A stretch of 11,703 bases of DNA from Acidobacteriaceae bacterium (GTDB lineage: Bacteria > Acidobacteriota > Terriglobia > Terriglobales > Acidobacteriaceae): positions 1-11,703 of the forward strand of contig JASHVU010000077.1 in the NCBI GenBank assembly GCA_030044455.1, given 5' to 3'. This document shows, piece after piece, positions 7,106 through 11,703 of this stretch (the stretch's first letter is position 1; every line of letters begins with the position of its first letter). The translations under genes and the position numbers were made by a program. The notes beneath the pieces were generated by a model, which was given only the letters and a program-made list of their open reading frames with translations, did no database searches and had not been told where the DNA came from.

Positions 7106-9828
7106 AACGGGTGTCCGTGCTTTTCAGTGTGAATCAGCTTAAGCTCAGCCCTGCGCAACGATTCAGCTTTACTCATGCCGTGCAAAATACCCTCGTGGAA
7201 TGCAATCATCATCTCTGTCGTGCTTGAGACCTCAACCCGCCAGGCACTGGCCAGCGAGCCATGCGCCCCGGCGGCCAGGGTGGCCCAGCTCATTCCCACC
7301 AATCCCTCTCCATCTTCAAACGAACCCTTTCCTGTTTCGCAACCTGAAAGCACCACCAGTTCTGCATGAAGCTGCATCGATTGAATCTCTCGTGCGCGCA
7401 GCCAACCTGCCTGCGGTTGCCCGCCCTCAGCGGCCAGCTGCATATGCGACGACATCGGTTCGCGATCATCAAAGATGCCATGGGCAGCAATGTGCACCAC
7501 ATCGAACGTGGGCGAATTCTCCCTGAATTGGCCCACGGTTGCAGCCTTTCCGATCAAGACCCGCGTGTTTTCGTGCCCGTAGAGTTTTTCGAGAGCCATT
7601 ACCTCATCCGCTTGTTCCTGCGTATCGCCGCCCGGGTTGCCCATTGCCAGCAGCGTCCGCGCGCCGCTCCGATTTCCACTTGAAGACTTCAGCGCGTTCA
7701 ATACCGTCAGCGAAGGCACGTAGTCGATGGCTGCGCGCTCCACTAGAAACTTTCCATCGGCCTGCCGCAAAGCTTGAAATGGCGCCTGCCAAAGCACTCC
7801 GTCCGGCACAATCACCAGGAAGTTGACTTTTCTCAACCGCGCCCGCGCAGGTGCAATCAGGGCTGCATACAACCAGCGCGACTCCTCATCAAACTCCGGA
7901 TCGCGACTCGCCAGCTGTTCGTGAAACCGCCGCACATGCCGTTCCAAATTCTCTGAGTTGACCGCCAGCTTGTAGCCGTTAATCTCGGCACTGTCTCCTG
8001 CTCCGCGAGTAACCACAAACAGGTAATTTCCGTCCTCTGTCAGTTCGTACTCCAGCAAGGCCGTCGACCGATCCGGAATCAACGTCTGCAGGTCCTTGGC
8101 CGATAGCGAATTGAAATCCGCGCGCCTGATTCTCAGGTCGGGATGCCGCCCGTAAAGTCGCTCTCTGAAGCTGGCGAGGTCGACCTTTGCCTGATTCAGG
8201 CTTGCATCCAGTGCGCTCTTCTTCAGCGGATCAAAACCACCCGCGCTCGCCTGCCGCTCAATTTGCGAATCGAGTGAAAGATATCGGCTGCGCAGGCGGG
8301 TCTCGTCGGCTCGCTCCGCGTCAGTCAGTGAAGCGTCGGTACTCACACCATTTCCGGTGAAAACATCAAGCAGGATTCGCCCCTTGCCTCTCTCGGAACT
8401 GTCCAGCGCCAGTGGCCAGTCCCCCTCCATTGCGGCAACCATGGCCAATAAGCGGTAAGAGTCGGTCTTCGAGGCCATGTAGTCTTGCCGCTCCACCGTT
8501 CCGCCGCTCACGTTGCTGCGCAATTGCTCGATGTTCCTAATCGAATCCTCAAGCGCACTTCGCGCCTCCTTCAACCGGCCCATCGCAACATAGGTTTTCC
8601 CTATCACAAATTCGTCGTCGGCCAACTGGTCCAGAAGGCCCGCGCGCTGGTCCATGTCCGCAGCCTTCTGGCTCACTTCGAGCGCTTTTGTGTAGTTCTT
8701 CAAATCGAATTGAGCCAAGGCAATCTTTTCCAGGTCGAGCGCCAGCCCGGCCAGATCCTCCGAACCCGTGCCCAGATCATATCCCTCCTGGAGCAGCTTC
8801 AGAGCCTCTGCGGGATGATGACGCTCCAGTTGCATGACTCCCATCTCTGCCACTGCCTTGGCTGCGCCCTCCTTATTGTTCACCTCACGCGCCACCCGCG
8901 CGGCTTCGCTCAGCGCCCGGTTCGCATCCGCATCGCGGCCTTCGATGTCATAGTAGTCAGCCAGGTTGATCAGCGAGTTAACCAGGTTGGTTTTGTTACC
9001 CATCTGTCGCTTGATCTCCAGGCTCTGCTCGCAAAATCGCACCGCCATCGGATAGTCGTTCTGATCGGCGTGCAACATCGACAGATTGTTCAGCACAAAA
9101 GCTTCGCCAAGTTTCTCGTTACGCTCCCGTGCAATTTTCAGAGCCTCTGCAAACGCCTCTTCCGCCTCGCTGAAACTTCCCTCTGCCATATAGGCATTGC
9201 CTAGGCCATTGTCAGCGCGTGCCACGGCCACGTCGTTTCCCAGTTGCTGGCTGATCCGCTTTGCTTCCTTATCGTCGGCTATGACTGCCTGCAGGTCTCC
9301 CAGTCTGAGATTGGCAATTGCGCGGCTCAGCATAACCTCGACGGTCAGGTTCAAAGGCGCGTCCGCCGCCTTGTACATCGCCAGTGCCTGTTCGAATACG
9401 GGTATCGATTCAAATGTCTCCGCTGCCGCCACCATGCTCGATGCCCGGCTCATGCGCGCATCCGCGGCCAGAATGGGCAGCGCGGCCCGGGTAGCCACGG
9501 CTTCGTCCTCCTCGAAAATCGTCTCCGCCCGGTGCGGATCCTCATTTCTCACCTTAGAAGCAATCTCCCGCAAGGCGCGATACAGACCTTCGGTCGTCCT
9601 GGCAGCATCCGCCGACGAAATCGTCTTCAGCGCTTCGTCAACCGGGAGCGCAGCAATCTGCGTAGCAAAGGCCATATCCGCCTCAGAATAAGCAGCCGTC
9701 GCCGGCGCCGCTGACTTTGGCGGCTGCGCGCCTGAGCACAGTGTCAACCCGGCGAATAGAACGAAGGCGAACAGAAACCGCCCGGCATTGATTTTTCGCG
9801 ATTGTGAATCAGGAACTTTCTCGATCAT
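7063..9828 (-). CDS. Exported TPR-CHAT domain (caspase-like) protein
   Basis: This is a 921-residue protein from ATG 9828, chosen because GAGG lies four bases upstream (9833-9836) and it begins a signal peptide (MIEKVPDSQSRKINAGRFLF, hydrophobic core FAFVLFAGLTLC, cleavage near SGA/QPP). In-frame ATGs at 9843 and 9864 would only lengthen the N-region. Residues about 90-455 are TPR repeats, for example LGNAYMAEGSFSEAEEAFAEAL and LNNLSMLHADQNDYPMAVRF. A RGKGRILLDV motif near 482-489 is typical of TPR-CHAT proteins, and a coiled-coil-like segment follows. The CHAT domain fills about 590-921 and has both expected catalytic residues: His783 in VVHIAAHG and Cys830 in LSGCETGKG, with the usual HPFYWAAFVLMGD end. 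CHAT proteins are caspase/separase-clan cysteine peptidases; the substrate is unknown. LTLC is a poor lipobox (Leu at -1), so a lipoprotein is unlikely. It converges on the anti-sigma gene with a 43-base overlap. Confidence 0.9.
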   Translation of the reverse strand: MIEKVPDSQSRKINAGRFLFAFVLFAGLTLCSGAQPPKSAAPATAAYSEADMAFATQIAALPVDEALKTISSADAARTTEGLYRALREIASKVRNEDPHRAETIFEEDEAVATRAALPILAADARMSRASSMVAAAETFESIPVFEQALAMYKAADAPLNLTVEVMLSRAIANLRLGDLQAVIADDKEAKRISQQLGNDVAVARADNGLGNAYMAEGSFSEAEEAFAEALKIARERNEKLGEAFVLNNLSMLHADQNDYPMAVRFCEQSLEIKRQMGNKTNLVNSLINLADYYDIEGRDADANRALSEAARVAREVNNKEGAAKAVAEMGVMQLERHHPAEALKLLQEGYDLGTGSEDLAGLALDLEKIALAQFDLKNYTKALEVSQKAADMDQRAGLLDQLADDEFVIGKTYVAMGRLKEARSALEDSIRNIEQLRSNVSGGTVERQDYMASKTDSYRLLAMVAAMEGDWPLALDSSERGKGRILLDVFTGNGVSTDASLTDAERADETRLRSRYLSLDSQIERQASAGGFDPLKKSALDASLNQAKVDLASFRERLYGRHPDLRIRRADFNSLSAKDLQTLIPDRSTALLEYELTEDGNYLFVVTRGAGDSAEINGYKLAVNSENLERHVRRFHEQLASRDPEFDEESRWLYAALIAPARARLRKVNFLVIVPDGVLWQAPFQALRQADGKFLVERAAIDYVPSLTVLNALKSSSGNRSGARTLLAMGNPGGDTQEQADEVMALEKLYGHENTRVLIGKAATVGQFRENSPTFDVVHIAAHGIFDDREPMSSHMQLAAEGGQPQAGWLRAREIQSMQLHAELVVLSGCETGKGSFEDGEGLVGMSWATLAAGAHGSLASAWRVEVSSTTEMMIAFHEGILHGMSKAESLRRAELKLIHTEKHGHPFYWAAFVLMGDGAA

Positions 9829-10053
9829 GGTACCTCGATCCATCAAAACACGCCTGAGCTGCATACACTCCGGTTAAGCGGGAAGTTGCACAGCAATCAG
9901 AATGAAATGGATGCCGATGGTGCCTTCTAGTAACGCGAGTCCGTGCGGAGGAAACACGGGCAGGGCCGGACAGACCCACTTAGCATACACGGCTGAAAGT
10001 AGCTTGAATACTCCGCTTCGCCGGAGCGCAACAGTTCGCTGTGTGACGACTTC
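9829..10053. other. Intergenic region upstream of the CHAT gene and downstream of the hipA remnant
   Basis: No gene is supported here. It must hold the minus-strand promoter of the CHAT gene, but I see no clear sigma-70 hexamer pair. A small GC stem (CTCCG 10011-10015 with CGGAG 10022-10026, six-base loop) lies 28-43 bases past the end of the hipA remnant. It might be its old terminator but lacks a T tract. Confidence 0.4.
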
Positions 10054-10554
10054 CTAACCTTCAAGTAAGGAGCTCCACCAAGGAAAGCCCCGCGTTTGCA
10101 ACTGACCAGCTGATTTGATTTCTTCCGGCGCATCATAAAGCGCGTAAGGATTGAGAAACTGTCGACGGTATAGCTGCGCGCGGCCTGCCTCTGACAATTT
10201 CGCCTCATCGCAGATGCCCTCCACTTGTGTTCGGACGGTATTCACCTGCAGCAAAATGGTGGCGCGTGCGTCCTGATCGGAGAGTTTGAGTTGCGGGGCA
10301 GATTAGAGACATAACGCCAGTTGATTACTGTTGACATTGTCTTCGATTAACATGCTCTGCCCAGCCTCGTTACCAGTGCGAAGCTGCGCGCTCACCTCGT
10401 AGGTCGGGGTAAGACGAAAGTTCTTTCCATCCCGGAACGAGGCATGGTTGCGAGCGTGATCATCGGTGTTCTCGCACAGGATTTTGTCGGCATGGGTCCA
10501 GCAGGAGGCTGCCCGCAGAACTTCCTCGCCAGCCCCGCTTGCTTTGCACCGCTT
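10054..10554 (-). pseudogene. hipA: hipA toxin remnant (C-terminal part, internal stop, N-terminus missing)
   Basis: On the minus strand one frame is recognisably the C-terminal part of a HipA-type Ser/Thr kinase toxin. NTDDHARNHASF (around 10435-10470) is the catalytic-loop motif, followed by DGKNFRLTPTYEV, RTGNEAGQSMLI, a CDEAKLSE segment and RRQFLNPYAL. The frame is interrupted by TAA at 10303-10305, between ...NQLALCL and SAPQLKLSD, and continues in the same frame to TAG 10054-10056. Upstream it runs only to an in-frame TAG at 10555-10557; roughly the first 300 residues of a normal HipA, and any start codon, are absent. The usual YDI aspartate of the second metal-binding motif is Glu here (YEV). 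No hipB antitoxin gene is visible. Residues upstream of about 10500 no longer match the family well. It is a dead gene, unlikely to make a functional kinase. Confidence 0.8.
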
Positions 10555-10891
10555 CTAACCTGCATTTCTCACCCGCCGCACGAGTGGCATACCCCTCCCT
10601 GCCTATCCGATACCCCCGGCCCCTGCCAAAAGTCTCAAAGTCTATTGTTTTCATCGCGATAGAAGGTGGACTTGGTTGCCAGGTCTATTGTTTTCAGGCA
10701 GATAGGATCTGCTGGTCTGCCGAACTGCGGCCTGAAAAGCTCCTTATTGCTTTCAGGATAGAACAAAGAGGGAAAATAACCGGCAAAGTGAGTGGCGATT
10801 TAAGTATCTTTTGAATGAGAGCGATAGAGGAGGAAGGCGGCAGGCTGGGTATTGACTGCGGCATGATCGGCTGGTGAGAAATGCAGGCTAG
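10555..10891. repeat. Inverted-repeat-bounded non-coding element (MITE-like or paired intergenic repeats)
   Basis: The left edge CTAACCTGCATTTCTCACC (10555-10573) is the reverse complement of the right edge GGTGAGAAATGCAGGCTAG (10873-10891) with one mismatch in 19. Similarity continues inward more loosely: both arms then have GCCG, a GGCA/CGCA block, TACCC and CCTGCC, so the arms span about 10555-10603 and 10839-10891. The interior has C-rich runs and iterated TATTG-TTTTCA repeats but no believable coding frame. No obvious target-site duplication flanks it. It may be a non-autonomous mobile element or two copies of one dispersed intergenic repeat in opposite orientation. Confidence 0.55.
10641..10761 (+). 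repeat. Three iterated short repeats (TCTATTGTTTTCA ... GATAG)
   Basis: TCTATTGTTTTCA occurs exactly at 10641-10653 and 10684-10696. A third, degenerate copy (CTTATTGCTTTCA) lies at 10743-10755. Each is followed within a few bases by GATAG. Start-to-start spacing is 43 and then 59 bases, so this is not a regular CRISPR-like array. They lie inside the inverted-repeat element. Confidence 0.55.
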
Positions 10892-11051
10892 GGCAAAACT
10901 CCGTCCGGTTTTGGCCCCCACAAACGAAGCCGATCGAAAGTGGACGAATAGACACAAAGATTCACGAAAAAGGCACAACTGTGAATCTCACGCGGAAATC
11001 GCTCGAATGTGCTGACTTCCTTGAATTTCATGGGATCTTGGGTAGTGAAAA
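10892..11051. other. Intergenic region downstream of the tRNA pair, with a short stem-loop
   Basis: No gene is seen. It contains GACACAAAGATTCACGAA (10951-10968), which resembles CACAAAG-type dispersed intergenic repeats. An 8-base inverted repeat AGATTCAC (10958-10965) / GTGAATCT (10981-10988) has a 15-base loop. On the minus strand this stem is followed by TTGTGTCTATT, so it could serve as a weak terminator for the tRNA transcript; the stem is AT-rich and the assignment is uncertain. Confidence 0.35.
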
Positions 11052-11126
11052 TGGAGGCGCGGGCCGGGATCGAACCGGCGCATAAAGGTTTTGCAGACCT
11101 CTCCCTTACCACTTGGGTACCGCGCC
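11052..11126 (-). tRNA. tRNA-Cys (GCA)
   Basis: The minus strand folds as a complete cloverleaf. The acceptor GGCGCGG pairs with CCGCGCC, and a D arm contains AGTGGTAA. The anticodon stem GAGGT/ACCTT has loop CTGCAAA (anticodon GCA at 11092-11094), and the T arm GCCGG-TTCGATC-CCGGC is intact. The discriminator base is U, as expected for cysteine tRNA. The 3' CCA is encoded in the DNA (TGG at 11052-11054). It lies 75 bases downstream of tRNA-Gly on the same strand and is probably co-transcribed with it. Confidence 0.96.
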
Positions 11127-11201
11127 TTGGCAGGGCTGCCTCATATTCTGAGTGCGTTCCAAATCTGCCGTAGCCAACCCGGCAGGAGCCGGAGGGCGAT
11201 T

Positions 11202-11276
11202 TGGAGCGGGAGACGAGATTTGAACTCGCGACCCTCGCCTTGGCAAGGCGATGCTCTACCACTGAGCTACTCCCGC
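11202..11276 (-). tRNA. tRNA-Gly (GCC)
   Basis: The minus strand folds as a complete cloverleaf. The acceptor GCGGGAG pairs with CTCCCGC, and the D arm is GCTC-AGTGGTA-GAGC. The anticodon stem TCGCC/GGCGA has loop TTGCCAA (anticodon GCC at 11242-11244), and the T arm is GCGAG-TTCAAAT-CTCGT. The encoded CCA follows a U discriminator. It is first in a two-tRNA unit with tRNA-Cys. Confidence 0.96.
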
Positions 11277-11403
11277 TTCGAGCGGCTCTCCAGTTGACTT
11301 TCAGTTTCCGGGGTTTGTGGTTCGTTCCCGCTGGGGAAACCACCACTGTGCGGCGGAAGCCGGCGTATTACATTCACTGGATACCACTTGCAACGCAACC
11401 TTG

Positions 11404-11428
11404 AGTATACCGGGCGGCCCAAAGCGGG

Positions 11429-11432
<4 letters not shown>
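11404..11432 (-). promoter_or_regulatory. Sigma-70 promoter for the tRNA-Gly/tRNA-Cys unit
   Basis: On the minus strand TTGACC (11427-11432) and TATACT (11404-11409) are separated by exactly 17 bases. Each hexamer differs from the housekeeping consensus at one position. It points at tRNA-Gly, about 120 bases downstream, and no other gene lies between. The -35 box overlaps the stop codon of the upstream ABC-transporter ATPase gene. Confidence 0.7.

Positions 11433-11703
<271 letters not shown>

Noticed and set aside
8485..9204. 239-codon plus-strand open frame inside the CHAT gene
   Set aside because: It is antisense to the TPR repeats of the CHAT protein, its His/Gln/Leu-rich composition is a mirror of the repeats, and it has no domain.
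10641..10761. CRISPR-like array
   Set aside because: There are only three copies of a 13-base motif, one degenerate, at unequal spacing, and no cas genes.
10694..11346. Minus-strand frames of 94 and 152 codons around the inverted repeat and tRNAs
   Set aside because: They run across the tRNA genes and repeat sequence and show no protein-like character.

Overview
The window looks like chromosomal DNA of an acidobacterium (Terriglobia/Acidobacteriia-like). The indications are a GC-rich sequence, a large outer-membrane TonB-receptor-like barrel of the type that is highly expanded in that phylum, an exported TPR protein directly downstream of it, and a sigma / zinc-finger anti-sigma / TPR-CHAT gene set. 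This assignment is inference from gene content; no rRNA or marker gene is present.

Layout. Bases 2-2236 (+) hold the C-terminal part of a TonB-dependent-receptor-like beta-barrel protein that enters the window already open and is closed by a strong stem-loop (2256-2300). Bases 2420-4294 (+) encode a secreted TPR protein. A 544-base stretch without a convincing gene follows. Bases 4839-5870 (+) encode a divergent sigma-70-like protein. Bases 5927-7105 (+) encode a single-pass membrane anti-sigma-like protein with two zinc-finger motifs inside and an FN3-like plus TPR-like part outside. Converging on it and overlapping its 3' end by 43 bases is a 921-residue exported TPR-CHAT (caspase-like) protein on the minus strand (7063-9828). 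Bases 10054-10554 (-) are a broken, N-terminally truncated hipA toxin remnant with an internal stop. Immediately beside it lies an inverted-repeat-bounded, non-coding element of about 340 bases (10555-10891) containing iterated short repeats. The right end carries a small minus-strand tRNA unit (tRNA-Gly GCC, then tRNA-Cys GCA, both with encoded CCA) behind a good sigma-70 promoter, and the C-terminal part of a LolD/MacB-type ABC-transporter ATPase that runs off the window.

How the genes may work together. The TonB-like barrel and the TPR protein are adjacent and co-oriented but separated by a terminator-like hairpin. The sigma-like gene and the zinc-finger gene are 56 bases apart and are probably co-transcribed as a sigma/anti-sigma pair. 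The opposing TPR-CHAT gene has an apparently intact His/Cys dyad and a signal peptide, so its product should sit on the same side of the membrane as the sensor part of the anti-sigma protein. A stress-signalling module in which the protease acts on, or is controlled by, the sigma/anti-sigma pair is a plausible hypothesis that the sequence does not prove. This module and the degenerate hipA/inverted-repeat region are the parts most worth following up.
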